This document shows, one piece after another, positions 8,684 through 17,258 of a stretch of 64,000 nucleotides of DNA. Source of the stretch: Paenibacillus elgii NBRC 100335 (GTDB lineage Bacteria > Bacillota > Bacilli > Paenibacillales > NBRC-103111). The DNA is taken from positions 1-64,000 of the forward strand of contig NZ_BIMB01000013.1 of NCBI RefSeq assembly GCF_004000865.1. Reading direction: 5' to 3'. The notes under the pieces were generated by a model. That model ran no database searches. It had not been told where the DNA came from and worked only from the letters and a program-made list of their open reading frames with translations. The position numbers and the translations under genes were made by a program. Position 1 is the first letter of the stretch; each line of letters begins with the position of its first letter.

Positions 8684-10192
8684 GTGAAAACCATTCAACC
8701 AAACAAACATGAAATCCACTTCCGGCTGGCCTCTTGCCCGGAATACAGTCAAGCCGGCTTCTCCGGCATCGCTTCGCTCGGAATCGCCCTGTTGCTGCTG
8801 CTGAACAGCTACGACGGGTCCGGCGCGGTCTGGAAGCCGGCCGTCTTGGCTGCATGCGCCGCCTATCTCGTTTTCGGGCTGCTGCAGTTAGCGGTTAGGT
8901 TCCTGATCAAAAGAGACTTGCTTCGCAGCGGCGAACTGCGACGGGCCACGCGCCGATTAGGCTATGTGCTGCTGCTCAGCTTGCTGACAACCAATATTTT
9001 CGTCGGGACGGCGGCCTTCCAGCTCATCAAACGCAAGAAAAGCGCCGCCTACACGTTGGCCTTTTATACGCTGCTTACGACATTGTTCGTCTTCGCCGTC
9101 TCGGCTTTGAACGTATTCAAGCCTTACGTCGCCAATACGTTCCTGCAAGGCATGGCGCTGCTGATCGTGGCAGCCGTGCTCCAACTGGCCGCCTTGCTGC
9201 TGGTGGCGCTCTATGCAGAAGACAAGATTTTGCCCAAGTGGATGTGGATCGTCGCCATCGCACTGCTGGCCACCGCCGCAACAGGCAATCTGTTCGCCCT
9301 GTTCCTCGGCCTCCTGCTGATCGCCAAGCTGCGCGACGAGGAACAGATGTCGGACTCGAAGCTTCACCATGCCGTCGAGCGCCTGTCCAGAAGCTCCACT
9401 TCGATGCTCGGTTTGTTTTTTATTTGCTTCCTGCTTACCATCGCCGTGTGCAGCTATCTGACGTTCGATTACGGCATGGCGATCGAAAACAACTACGGGG
9501 CGATTTTGCAATCTCCGAGCTTGGCTTACCCGCTGGGCACCGACAATTTCGGACGCGACCTGTTCTCACGCATCGTATTCGGCGCGCGGATCTCGCTGTT
9601 CGTCGGGTTCTTGTCCACGCTGATCCCCGTTGTGGTCGGAGGGATTCTGGGTGCGATCTCCGGTTACTTCGGCCGGCAGACGGACAATGTGATCATGCGG
9701 GCGCTCGACATCCTGTACGCCATTCCGGGCATCCTGCTCGCGATTGCGATCATTGCAGCATTCGGCGCCAACACCATGAATCTCATTCTCGCGCTGAGCG
9801 TCGGAGCGATTCCCGCCTATGCCCGAACGATGAGGGCGAACGTCATGCTCGTCTCGACGCTCGAATACGTACAGGCGGCGAGGGCTTTCGGCTCCGGCGA
9901 TCTATTGATTCTGTTTAAGCATATCATTCCCAATTCGATCTCTCCGATGATCGTCAAATCGACGCTTACCATCGGGAGCGCCGTCATTTCGACCAGCAGC
10001 TTGAGCTTTCTCGGGCTCGGCGTCGAGCCGCATATCCCGGAATGGGGCAACATTCTTAAGGTCGGCAGTGCGTACCTCGAGTCGCACTCGTTTACAGCCA
10101 TCTACCCGGGTCTGGCGATCATCGCGCTGGTCCTCTCTTTCAACTTCTTGGGAGACGGGCTCCGCGACGCGCTCGATCCGAAGCTGGAGTAA
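8684..10192 (+). CDS. Peptide ABC transporter permease (DppC/OppC-like) with large membrane extension
   Basis: Residues from about 235 form a normal OppC-type permease: YPLGTDNFGRDLFSRI, the helices around GGILGAISGYFGRQ and the coupling loop EYVQAARAFGSGDLLILFKH. The first 230 residues add roughly five or six hydrophobic segments (for example FSGIASLGIALLLLL and WMWIVAIALLATAAT) with no equivalent in ordinary OppC, which is about 280-300 aa. GTG 8684 is preferred to 8675 because AGGTGG lies 5 nt before it. It starts 12 bp after the OppB stop. Both permeases being enlarged suggests co-evolved extra membrane parts. Confidence 0.92.
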   Translation: MKTIQPNKHEIHFRLASCPEYSQAGFSGIASLGIALLLLLNSYDGSGAVWKPAVLAACAAYLVFGLLQLAVRFLIKRDLLRSGELRRATRRLGYVLLLSLLTTNIFVGTAAFQLIKRKKSAAYTLAFYTLLTTLFVFAVSALNVFKPYVANTFLQGMALLIVAAVLQLAALLLVALYAEDKILPKWMWIVAIALLATAATGNLFALFLGLLLIAKLRDEEQMSDSKLHHAVERLSRSSTSMLGLFFICFLLTIAVCSYLTFDYGMAIENNYGAILQSPSLAYPLGTDNFGRDLFSRIVFGARISLFVGFLSTLIPVVVGGILGAISGYFGRQTDNVIMRALDILYAIPGILLAIAIIAAFGANTMNLILALSVGAIPAYARTMRANVMLVSTLEYVQAARAFGSGDLLILFKHIIPNSISPMIVKSTLTIGSAVISTSSLSFLGLGVEPHIPEWGNILKVGSAYLESHSFTAIYPGLAIIALVLSFNFLGDGLRDALDPKLE

Positions 10193-10335
10193 GGCTGCCG
10201 ATCCTGGCAGGGAACGCATTCGGAATCCTCATCCATACTCTATCTCCTTCTCAGATGCTTGAATCATGCAGGGGCGATAACTGAATGTGTGTGAGTTCAT
10301 ATTTTAAAACTTATTTTCACCAGGAGGGACTTCCA

Positions 10336-12165
10336 TTGAAAAAAAAGGGGAAATTGCTCATTCCGGCGATTCTTGGCGTATCGCTTATGCTGAGCGGGTG
10401 CACTTTAACAACCAAAGACGAACAGGCGCAATCCAAACCATCGGCAGAGCAGCCGGCGGGCGACGGTAACAAGGTCGATATCGAGCTGCTCGCTATGAGC
10501 TCCGGAGAGGCGGACGTCAACATCATCCGCGATCAACTGGCCAAGAACGGCTTCAACGTCAAGCTGAACCTTCAACCGGACTATGGCTCATTCAAGGCGC
10601 AGCAGGACGCAGGCAATTACGACATCTCCCTGTCAGGCTGGACCACGGTAACCGGCAACCCGGATTACGCTGTACGCTCGCTGTTCAAAACGGGCGGCGA
10701 CTACAGCATTGTGGCCGACAAGGAAATCGACGATTTGATCGAGAAAGCTTCGACACAGACGCAAGGAGAGTACAAAGATACGTACAAACAGCTTGAGCAA
10801 AAGCTGGTATTCGACAAGGCGTATATCGCGCCTCTGTACATCTCCGTCAAATCACAGGCTTTTAACCAGGAGGTTCTGAAAAAGGAGTCCGTACGGCTGT
10901 CGAAATCCCGCTCCCTCCCGTGGGAAGAGCTGGATTTCAAGGATGAAGGGAAACGCGCGAAAGACCCGATCATCCTGCAATCGTCGCTGCCGACCTTGAC
11001 GTCGCTCGACCCGATCAAAGGAAACGACGGCTCGATCAACATCATCAATACCAACATGTACGTGCGCTTGCTTAACCTGACGGATGACGACAAGCTGACC
11101 GCCGAAGGCTCCTTGTCGTATAATTTCGCCATCGCCGAAGGCAATACAGACTATTATTTCATTCTGCGGGACGACATCAACTTCGCTCAAATCAAGGATA
11201 AGCTGGCCGTCGATACGGGCGAGCGCGTAGGCGCAGACGATGTCATTTTCTCCCTGCTGCGCGCGAAGGACAAAAATTCGGTGCCGAACCACCGAACGTA
11301 CACGCTGCATGAGCACATCAAGAACGTGGAGCTCGTGACCGACCCGTCAGTTCTCGATACGATCAAGCAATCCGGCGGCTCCGAAACGGTGAAAAGCGGT
11401 CTGGAAAAAGGCCTGGGCGCCAAAATTTCCGCGCTGGTCTCAGACAAGAAACAAGCCAACAGCAAAGAAGGCAAATACCAAGTCGTGAAGCTGACGACAA
11501 CCAATCCGTTCCCACAAGTGCTGAACTATCTGGCTCACCAATCGGCAGGCATCGTGTCCAAGAAGCAAGTCGAGAGCATCAACACGTATGATGTAGCCAA
11601 ATTCGACGTCAACAAAGACATCCCGTACGGCGATCAAAACACGGTAACCGAAGGCGCAAAATACAACAATACCCTGTTCACAAGCGGTCCGTACATCCTG
11701 TCTTACAAGAACGATTACGAAGCGATCTTCCTCAAAAACCCGGCTTACATGGCGGGCACAAAGCACGAACCGAAGGTGAACAACATCAAGATCCGCTTTA
11801 TCAAAGACGCCGACAGCTCGTTATCCGCGCTGCGCAGCGGCGAGATTCACCTGTTCTATAGCGTGCCGGAGACGAAGTTCGACATCGTCAAAAGCGACAG
11901 CAAGCTTTCGCTGCAAACCATGCCGAGCAACGCCGTCTCGTACCTGCTGTTCAACACGAAAAACCGTGAAGTGGCGAAAAGCGCCGATTTGAGAAAAGCG
12001 GTGCTCTACTCCGTCAATCAAGACGAGTTCCTCGCTTACTACAAAAACAATAAATTCAAAGCCATATCGACGGTCAGCCCGATCGTCCAAACCGGCCTTG
12101 AGCTCAAAGCCGATGCCGGCAAAGCCAAAGAGTTCCTGAACGCTTACAAAGCTGGAAAAAAATAA
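10336..12165 (+). CDS. Peptide-binding lipoprotein (SBP_bac_5), circularly permuted
   Basis: An exported lipoprotein of 609 aa with a lipobox MLSGC (Cys22), expected to capture peptides for the adjacent permeases. The domain order is permuted. Residues about 40-195 (LLAMSSGEADVNIIRDQLAK, GNYDISLSGWTTVTGNPDYA, YIAPLYIS) look like the usual C-terminal third of the family. The usual N-terminal part (TLTSLDPIKG, YYFILRDDINF, GADDVIFSLLR, TSGPYILSYK) follows. The protein ends at the point (KAKEFLNAYKAGKK) where normal members continue into the GI-V-l segment now found at the N-terminus. TTG 10336 has AGGAGG 8 nt upstream and gives a proper signal peptide. Confidence 0.9.
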   Translation: MKKKGKLLIPAILGVSLMLSGCTLTTKDEQAQSKPSAEQPAGDGNKVDIELLAMSSGEADVNIIRDQLAKNGFNVKLNLQPDYGSFKAQQDAGNYDISLSGWTTVTGNPDYAVRSLFKTGGDYSIVADKEIDDLIEKASTQTQGEYKDTYKQLEQKLVFDKAYIAPLYISVKSQAFNQEVLKKESVRLSKSRSLPWEELDFKDEGKRAKDPIILQSSLPTLTSLDPIKGNDGSINIINTNMYVRLLNLTDDDKLTAEGSLSYNFAIAEGNTDYYFILRDDINFAQIKDKLAVDTGERVGADDVIFSLLRAKDKNSVPNHRTYTLHEHIKNVELVTDPSVLDTIKQSGGSETVKSGLEKGLGAKISALVSDKKQANSKEGKYQVVKLTTTNPFPQVLNYLAHQSAGIVSKKQVESINTYDVAKFDVNKDIPYGDQNTVTEGAKYNNTLFTSGPYILSYKNDYEAIFLKNPAYMAGTKHEPKVNNIKIRFIKDADSSLSALRSGEIHLFYSVPETKFDIVKSDSKLSLQTMPSNAVSYLLFNTKNREVAKSADLRKAVLYSVNQDEFLAYYKNNKFKAISTVSPIVQTGLELKADAGKAKEFLNAYKAGKK

Positions 12166-12185
12166 GGAATTCAGCGATAATGAAA

Positions 12186-12217
12186 AGAGACTGCCTCAAC
12201 CGGGCGGTCTCTTTCTT
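12186..12217 (+). terminator. Rho-independent terminator after the peptide transporter
   Basis: The stem AGAGACTGCC / GGCGGTCTCT (one G-T pair) is followed by TTTCTT. It lies between the binding-protein gene and the small gene at 12258. Confidence 0.75.
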
Positions 12218-12257
12218 CACAAACTTTCGAACGCCTACAACTAAGGAGCGATCATCC

Positions 12258-12713
12258 ATGTCTTCTTCCGATAAAAGTAAAGCCAAGCTGTCGCAGTGGG
12301 ACGCCCTCATGCTGGAATCGTTAAACGCCTACGGTTGGTCCAAAGAGGAGCGGCTTCGCCGCATCCATGCCGGCGAACTGCCTCAGGACGAGAGCAAATT
12401 CAAGTTCGACTACAAGCTGCTGACCGCGTCGGCCTCCAGCGATCCGGCCGTCTTCGAAGAGGCCGTCTACAACGGCTACCAGATCAAGTTCAGCACGCTG
12501 CGGGGCATCTCCAGTTGGCTTCTGCTCGCCTTAGGCGAGGAAGCCGAGCTCAGCCTGGAGCCCGGACAGGAGTCGGTCTCCGCCAAGCTGACCGTGGAGG
12601 AGCGCGATCGGCTGGCTTCGACGCTGTCGTACGGCTGGGTCATTCACGGCGAGCACACAGGAGCGGCCGACGAGAAATCAGCATACCGCATCGAACCGTT
12701 GAACCGATTGTAA
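12258..12713 (+). CDS. Conserved hypothetical protein next to peptide transporter
   Basis: A soluble acidic protein of 151 aa, not assigned to a named family. ATG 12258 follows AAGGAGC. It is mainly alpha-helical in composition, with an N-terminal segment WDALMLESLNAYGWSKEERL resembling a small helical binding unit and a central TLRGISSWLLLALG. There is no signal peptide or membrane helix. It follows the permuted peptide-binding protein across a terminator in the same direction and is closed by its own terminator, so read-through co-expression is possible. A function in peptide uptake is only suggested by position. Confidence 0.75.
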   Translation: MSSSDKSKAKLSQWDALMLESLNAYGWSKEERLRRIHAGELPQDESKFKFDYKLLTASASSDPAVFEEAVYNGYQIKFSTLRGISSWLLLALGEEAELSLEPGQESVSAKLTVEERDRLASTLSYGWVIHGEHTGAADEKSAYRIEPLNRL

Positions 12714-12743
12714 CGAAATGTGCACGACGGAGTAATGAAGCAG

Positions 12744-12783
12744 CGAGGCCGCCGATATCGTTTTATCGGCAGCCTCGTTTTTT
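12744..12783 (+). terminator. Rho-independent terminator (left copy of a duplicated element)
   Basis: The stem CGAGGC-GCCGATA / TATCGGC-GCCTCG is followed by TTTTTT. A degenerate copy of this element and its flank lies at 13767-13815, on the other side of the DUF402 relic and CRISPR array 2. Confidence 0.85.
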
Positions 12784-12829
12784 CGTGGATTTCGGGCACA
12801 TGCTTCTTCCCGTTAGTTCAGTCGTATTT

Positions 12830-13369
12830 TTAAAGTCTGTTTGATAAAAAGTCTTTGTGTTCTTCAGAAAGTTTCAGCAAATGGAATTCCCCGTGTTTTA
12901 CGAGAGCATTGACCCTAGCAGACTCTTCCCAAGCCATATCATAAAGTTGATTATCAATAGTGCCATTCCTCAAGGCTTCTTTCAGTTCATCAGCATCCTT
13001 TTGGACAACTTCTCCTGACGGTAAGATGATGATATCTAAATACAAGTCATCCATCTATGGGATGTTGTTTTCGCCAACTCCGTTCATGTAACAGATATCA
13101 ATGTACCATTGAACAATTTTCCCTCTTGCGTCAAACATTGTTGTCACCGAATGACGTTTATCGGATGGGAATTGTTGAAGCCACAAATAACCGTCACCCG
13201 CAATACAAATATTTTTATCGTCATAGGTAACGTATAAAGGTTCTGTGACTTTGGAAATTTCAAGAAGTGTTACATGCCCTTTATAGCTCTCTGTTTCCAA
13301 ATAAGACTGGGCATACCTTCTCTCCACTACTCGCTTCCACTCTGAACGGTCTCCGTATTTTCTTTTCAG
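12830..13369 (-). pseudogene. DUF402-family protein, interrupted by an in-frame stop
   Basis: The reading frame from 13369 encodes a full DUF402-type beta-barrel protein (LKRKYGDRSEWKRVVERR, GDGYLWLQQFPSD, IVQWYIDICYMNGVGENN, then MDDLYLDIIILPSGEV). Two lesions are visible. The first codon is CTG instead of ATG/GTG/TTG, although AGGAG is correctly placed. A TAG at 13055-13057 interrupts the frame directly before the conserved MDDLYLD, where relatives have Tyr or Trp. Translation could restart at the ATG right after the stop. Members of the family include RNA-associated phosphatases; the function of this copy is unknown and it is probably decaying. It lies at the trailer end of CRISPR array 2. 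Confidence 0.85.
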
Positions 13370-13447
13370 GGGCTTCGTCTCCTAACCACAGTTTGCATTG
13401 ATCATTGTGCACTGCAGGCGTGTTATGGGAAGGGCGTTTCTTCAAGT

Positions 13448-13542
13448 ATTTCAATTCCTTATAGGTACTTTCAAAACGGACTCTTTTGATAGAAACCACA
13501 TACATTTTCCCCGTTTCAATTCCTCATAGGTACGTTCATAAC
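13448..13542 (-). CRISPR. CRISPR array 2: two-repeat remnant with leader
   Basis: Two repeats of the same family (13448-13477 with CTTATAGGTACTTTC changes, and 13513-13542 ending GTTCATAAC) flank one 35-nt spacer. A full leader with promoter and hairpin lies on the right, so the array would be transcribed on the minus strand. Both repeats carry mutations, which suggests an array that has shrunk and stopped acquiring spacers. Confidence 0.9.
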
Positions 13543-13634
13543 CCGTAAAAGTGCAGCCGCTACGTGTTTTCATTTATCGAAAATGAGGCGGCCCCGAAAA
13601 CAAAAGGCCAAGACATGTATTCCCTCGCAGCTGT

Positions 13635-13686
13635 TGTTGTCGTCGATCCTCAAGCTTTTTTGCAGTATTGGAGGTCGACGACAACA
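13635..13686 (-). ncRNA. CRISPR leader 2 stem-loop
   Basis: The outer stem is a perfect 12-bp inverted repeat TGTTGTCGTCGA / TCGACGACAACA. The inner stem is CCTC / GAGG, where other leaders have CCCC / GGGG, so the third inner pair is U-A in place of C-G. It is 93 bp from the last repeat. Confidence 0.75.
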
Positions 13687-13693
13687 TATTTAC

Positions 13694-13722
13694 ATTATAA
13701 GTATTTTCCAATATTTTTCCAA
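13694..13722 (-). promoter_or_regulatory. CRISPR leader 2 promoter
   Basis: On the minus strand, TTGGAA (13717-13722) and TATAAT (13694-13699) are 17 bp apart and point towards the remnant array. Confidence 0.75.
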
Positions 13723-13766
13723 CCCATGTGAGATGCTCACCTCACTTCGAACCCCTTCGTTCCTCT

Positions 13767-13815
13767 CGTGGCCGCCGATATCGTTTCCTCAGCAATCTCG
13801 TTTTCATGAATTCTG
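13767..13815 (+). repeat. Degenerate second copy of the terminator at 12744
   Basis: The run GGCCGCCGATATCGTTT is identical to the one at 12748-12764, and the following bases (CAGCAATCTCGTTTT) resemble CAGCCTCGTTTT. The duplicate flanks the segment holding the DUF402 relic, array 2 and leader 2. Confidence 0.6.
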
Positions 13816-13823
13816 ACCCCGCA

Positions 13824-14837
13824 CTATTTCGAAGCGGGTGTATACTCACTCACTTCATATGTGAGAATCTTATCAAAGATGACATAATCTTTTCTGCTCT
13901 TGAATGGTCCTTTGTTGTTGTCATGCTTATCAATCGCATAGGAGGCCGAGCCTGTTCCCGCAGCTTTTCCCTCATACCAATTGATGAATGCCTGTACTTC
14001 CGACAGGGGCAAGTCAAATTCTTTTTCAAGTCCGTTATCCAAGGTAACAACCAGAATAGCTCGATTACTTTCTTGGGCTTGCGGGGTTGCGGAAGCTTCA
14101 TTCGAATTGCCGCTTTCGCCTGCCGCATGTAAAGCAGTCACAACATAATAGTAGGTTGTGCCGTTGGTTACGGCCGTATCGGTGTAGGATGTGCCGTATA
14201 CATTGCCGGCAACGGTCGTATAAGGACCACCCGGTGTTGTGCTTCTTTTCACATTATAGCCCTTGGCATTCGGTACAGCGCCCCATGTTAATGTTACTTT
14301 TGCATTTTCCGATTTTGCCTGCAGTTGTTCCGGTTCCAAAATCATGCCCAGCAATTGCCCGGAGGGGTCGATATCTACCGCATCCAACGTCAAATATCCT
14401 GTTGTCGGCGCAACTCTCGATATTTTAACCGTATGCACTCCGCTGGACAAACCGGTCTTCTCGAAGACCAGGGCTTGATAAATGAGATTATTGGAGCTTT
14501 CCGTATAAGTATAAGAGACACCGTCGATCGTAATTTTATCCAGAGGGTCACGTCCAATATACATTTGAGTAATAATTCTTATTTTCGGGCCGGTAAATCT
14601 GAATTCAATTTCCGCTTTTGGATCGACGGAGTAGGATGCGGTACCGTTGTAGTTTCCGACTTGACTGGCTCTCGGGTTGGTGTAATTGGAATAAACTATC
14701 TGCGGAGCCGTATCGTCAAATCGCTGCCACCCTTCTTCGGGTTTCGTGAGGGGCGAACCGACCGTCGCTGCAAAAGCCGAAGAAGCCGCAAACATGGTCA
14801 AAATGAAAAACAAGAATAAACCCGCCAGCTTTTTCAA
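13824..14837 (-). CDS. Secreted protein with carbohydrate-binding-like and fibronectin III domains
   Basis: An exported protein of 337 aa with a clear signal peptide (MKKLAGLFLFFILTMFAASS, cleavage after AFA). Residues about 30-160 form a beta-rich, CBM/galactose-binding-like domain (GWQRFDDTAPQIVYSN, DKITIDGVSYTY). Residues about 175-255 are a fibronectin type III repeat (VTLTWGAVPNAKGYNVKRST, GTTYYYVVTAL). The C-terminal part (about 260-337) includes LSEVQAFINWYEGKAAG and is not recognised. It is likely extracellular or wall-associated and linked to polysaccharide. Its stop is about 100 bp from the CRISPR leader 2 promoter. Confidence 0.8.
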   Translation of the reverse strand: MKKLAGLFLFFILTMFAASSAFAATVGSPLTKPEEGWQRFDDTAPQIVYSNYTNPRASQVGNYNGTASYSVDPKAEIEFRFTGPKIRIITQMYIGRDPLDKITIDGVSYTYTESSNNLIYQALVFEKTGLSSGVHTVKISRVAPTTGYLTLDAVDIDPSGQLLGMILEPEQLQAKSENAKVTLTWGAVPNAKGYNVKRSTTPGGPYTTVAGNVYGTSYTDTAVTNGTTYYYVVTALHAAGESGNSNEASATPQAQESNRAILVVTLDNGLEKEFDLPLSEVQAFINWYEGKAAGTGSASYAIDKHDNNKGPFKSRKDYVIFDKILTYEVSEYTPASK

Positions 14838-15328
14838 AGAAATCTCTCCTTTTTTTTCTATTTAAATCAGATAGTACCATTTGTTTCATTTGATCACCAA
14901 ACATTTAATTACTTATTTTTCTAATTATGTAATGTTCATAGTAAATTCACTTTCTATGAAAAACACCAGTCCCCCAACCGATACAGCAATTGGGGAACCA
15001 ACGTCAAATGAACCTTATGAGTAATACTCAAAGCGGCAACCAACCGTTTCACCTCGCCCGAGGCGGTCTCGACACCTCGGAAAGAATTCTGTGCCCCTTT
15101 GTGAGGATGTTAGACGCCTTCTACTTGAAGAATTAAATGGTATATATATTACTTTTATTGGTAGTTGCATGACTACTTCCACTAAAAGTATTGTTAGCAA
15201 TTAACTGTATATGATAGATTGAAATTGTTTCCAGATGTAAAAATTTGGAGGTGGCTTACATGAATACAAGTTAGCCGGATTATGGCGACGGGATTTGAAA
15301 GATAAAAATAAAAGAGAGGAAGATATTT
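14838..15328. other. Intergenic region between two secreted-protein genes
   Basis: AT-rich sequence with the divergent promoters of the flanking genes. Two items stand out: an inverted repeat CCCCAA / TTGGGG at 14972-14995, and a minigene-like ATG-AAT-ACA-AGT-TAG at 15260-15274 with a good GGAGG 8 nt upstream, probably the remnant of an earlier gene start. Nothing else is supported. Confidence 0.5.
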
Positions 15329-15985
15329 ATGAAAAAAGTATACTTATCTGTTCTTTCCGCAATCATAGCGTTGTTTTTTACAACCACCGCATCGGCGGCA
15401 ACAGGTGAAGGCGGCGTCAAATTACTCACCGACACGAATTACTACGGAATTCAAGGCTATTTCACGGTTCCGAGCGATGTTTTTGTATCCAACGACGGAG
15501 GCTATATCGCTTTTTATTTGGGCCTTGGCGATGTGTGCGAAGGAGGGATCTCTTATACTCCGAGTGAAAAATGGAAAAAGTTCTTGAATTGCGGAAAGCA
15601 AAATCCTGCATCCAACAAGTCGATGCCTCTTGCCAGCCAGCCTGCAGCCGGAGAGCAGATCCATATTAAGCTCGTCAATAATTTGAACGACACCGCTTCC
15701 CTCTACATTAACGGAGTTGAATCTTACACCCTGCCTGTACAAAACTCCGGTTCTTTGAAAGCCCCGACGAAGGTAAAAATGGTTCATACGACCCAAGATA
15801 ACCAAGACAAGAATAGATATAAAAACGCTGCATTTAATAACGTCCAAGTCCAAACCTCCAAAGGCGGACCCTACACAACGTTTCCCACGAACATAGCCCC
15901 TACGTTCCCGTTCCCTTCCGGCAAAGGGGACTATGAAGTTATTAGAAGTAACCCTCTGGCAACGACGTTGAAGGCCGGGAAATAA
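15329..15985 (+). CDS. Secreted hypothetical protein
   Basis: A protein of 218 aa with a typical signal peptide (MKKVYLSVLSAIIALFFTTT, cleavage after ASA). The mature part looks like an extracellular beta-sandwich (YYGIQGYFTVPSDVFVSNDG, GGYIAFYLGLGDVCEGGISY, IHIKLVNNLNDTASLYINGV), with two Cys that could form a disulphide (DVCEGG and LNCGKQ). The jelly-roll-like pattern suggests a lectin- or glucanase-like fold, but I recognise no catalytic motif and assign no function. Ribosome site GAGGAAG precedes ATG 15329. It is a single-gene unit closed by the terminator at 16000. Confidence 0.75.
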   Translation: MKKVYLSVLSAIIALFFTTTASAATGEGGVKLLTDTNYYGIQGYFTVPSDVFVSNDGGYIAFYLGLGDVCEGGISYTPSEKWKKFLNCGKQNPASNKSMPLASQPAAGEQIHIKLVNNLNDTASLYINGVESYTLPVQNSGSLKAPTKVKMVHTTQDNQDKNRYKNAAFNNVQVQTSKGGPYTTFPTNIAPTFPFPSGKGDYEVIRSNPLATTLKAGK

Positions 15986-15999
15986 TTTCAATGATTCCG

Positions 16000-16036
16000 A
16001 AAATGGGCCATGCCTCGAAGGTATGACCCATTTTCT
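16000..16036 (+). terminator. Bidirectional terminator
   Basis: The imperfect stem AAAATGGGCCATGCC / GGTATGACCCATTTT, with T-rich flanks, separates two convergent genes. Confidence 0.65.
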
Positions 16037-16051
16037 TCATTTATCCGAACG

Positions 16052-16693
16052 TTAGAATCTTAGAGCAACCTCGCGCGCTTGTTGAATGGCCTTTTCTTTT
16101 ATCGCAGGTTCTTGCTCGGGTTTCGCAGCCATCCCTTCAACAAATATCCCCTCAAAGCTAGGAACTCCAACAAATTCCATAATGGTCTTCAAGTGCCGAT
16201 GAGCCATTTCTAAGTCTGCATCGTCCGAGCCTGGCGACAAGAAGCTTCCGCTTGCTTGAATATGCACGGCTTTTTTATCGCCCAGTAAGCCAACCCGGCC
16301 GATATCCGGCAAATATTTGAAGGTCTTTCCAGCTATGCAAATGGAGTCGATGTATGACTTCATAACGGGCGGATACGAATAGTTCCAAATCGGAGTAACA
16401 AATACGTATTTGTCTGCGGCAACAAATTGGTCAACCAGCTCACCGATACGGCCTATTTTCATTTTCTCCGGTTCGGTCAAGTTTTCAAAGGCACCCCCCT
16501 CCTTTAACTTTCCCCAACCGCTAAAAACATCTTGATCAAGCTGCGGTATATCCATTTTGTACAGATCAAGATGGATCACTTCATCATGCGGATTCCCGGA
16601 TCGATACGCATGTACGAACTCTTTGCCTACTAGCATGCTGTAAGATTTTTCATCATCATGCGGATTTGCCGTAATATATAACACGGTTGCCAT
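16052..16693 (-). CDS. azoR: FMN-dependent NADH-azoreductase
   Basis: A flavodoxin-like quinone/azo reductase of 213 aa, the usual AzoR size. It begins [20 protein letters not shown], the phosphate-binding strand of FMN, and contains the FMN-contact motif [19 protein letters not shown] and the loop [12 protein letters not shown]. Such enzymes reduce quinones and azo compounds with NADH and protect against electrophile stress. It follows the carboxymuconolactone decarboxylase gene by 37 bp on the same strand and is therefore probably in the ECF-sigma-controlled operon starting at 17204. Confidence 0.9.
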   Translation of the reverse strand: MATVLYITANPHDDEKSYSMLVGKEFVHAYRSGNPHDEVIHLDLYKMDIPQLDQDVFSGWGKLKEGGAFENLTEPEKMKIGRIGELVDQFVAADKYVFVTPIWNYSYPPVMKSYIDSICIAGKTFKYLPDIGRVGLLGDKKAVHIQASGSFLSPGSDDADLEMAHRHLKTIMEFVGVPSFEGIFVEGMAAKPEQEPAIKEKAIQQAREVALRF

Positions 16694-16730
16694 AATGGAA
16701 TACCCACTTTCACTTATTTTTTAGTTGCGA

Positions 16731-17204
16731 TTATTTGCCCGCGGAAACTGTGGCGATCTGCCTTGTAGAGACGTTAAATCGATTCCAGAGGTTGGCTGTG
16801 GCGATCCCGGCGATCAGGGTTGCCAGTGCAGCCACATCGAAGTGTCGGGCCGCCTCGTAAAAAATCTCATCCGGCACCGGGTCTTCCCGATCACTGAGTC
16901 GGGTAACCGATTCGCTAAGCGCAAGGGCAGCACGCTCGGCATCATTGAAGCCGTTCGTCTCACGCCATGCCGACACCGCCAGTAGACGCTCTGTAGTTTC
17001 GCCTGCCGCCAAGGCATTGCGCGAATGAAGCTCGACGCATACGCTGTCCCCATTAATTTGGCTTGCTCGAAGATACGCAAGGAAGAGCGTACGGCTCGGA
17101 ATACCTGTTTGCTCTGCGGATGCAAACAGGGCTTTGCCCAGGGCTTGTAAAGCTTGAGATGCATCGGGTACGATCATAACGGGACTGTCCATTCTTGATT
17201 TCAT
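16731..17204 (-). CDS. Carboxymuconolactone decarboxylase family protein
   Basis: An AhpD/CMD-fold protein of 157 aa. The active-site region reads QINGDSVCVELHSRNALAAG; the family norm is INGCAYCLDMH, so the first Cys of CxxC is Asp here while the second Cys and the His remain. It may therefore lack classic AhpD disulphide reductase activity. SAWRETNGFNDAERAALALSE is also typical. ATG 17204 has AGGAG 8 nt upstream. It is transcribed divergently from an ECF41-like sigma gene, and CMD proteins are the well-known partners of that sigma group. An ECF41-type promoter lies 55 bp upstream. Confidence 0.88.
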   Translation of the reverse strand: MKSRMDSPVMIVPDASQALQALGKALFASAEQTGIPSRTLFLAYLRASQINGDSVCVELHSRNALAAGETTERLLAVSAWRETNGFNDAERAALALSESVTRLSDREDPVPDEIFYEAARHFDVAALATLIAGIATANLWNRFNVSTRQIATVSAGK

Positions 17205-17258
17205 GTGCAGCACTCCTTTAGCTTGGATTAGAACCGTTTTTTGGCTCGTTACTATGCT

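Noticed and set aside
13281..13505. A 74-codon minus-strand frame across the DUF402 start and CRISPR array 2
   Set aside because: It includes a CRISPR repeat in translation and overlaps the DUF402 frame in another phase.
15260..15274. A four-residue minigene with a good ribosome site as a regulatory leader peptide
   Set aside because: No attenuator hairpin follows it and the downstream gene has its own ribosome site; it is more likely a remnant.
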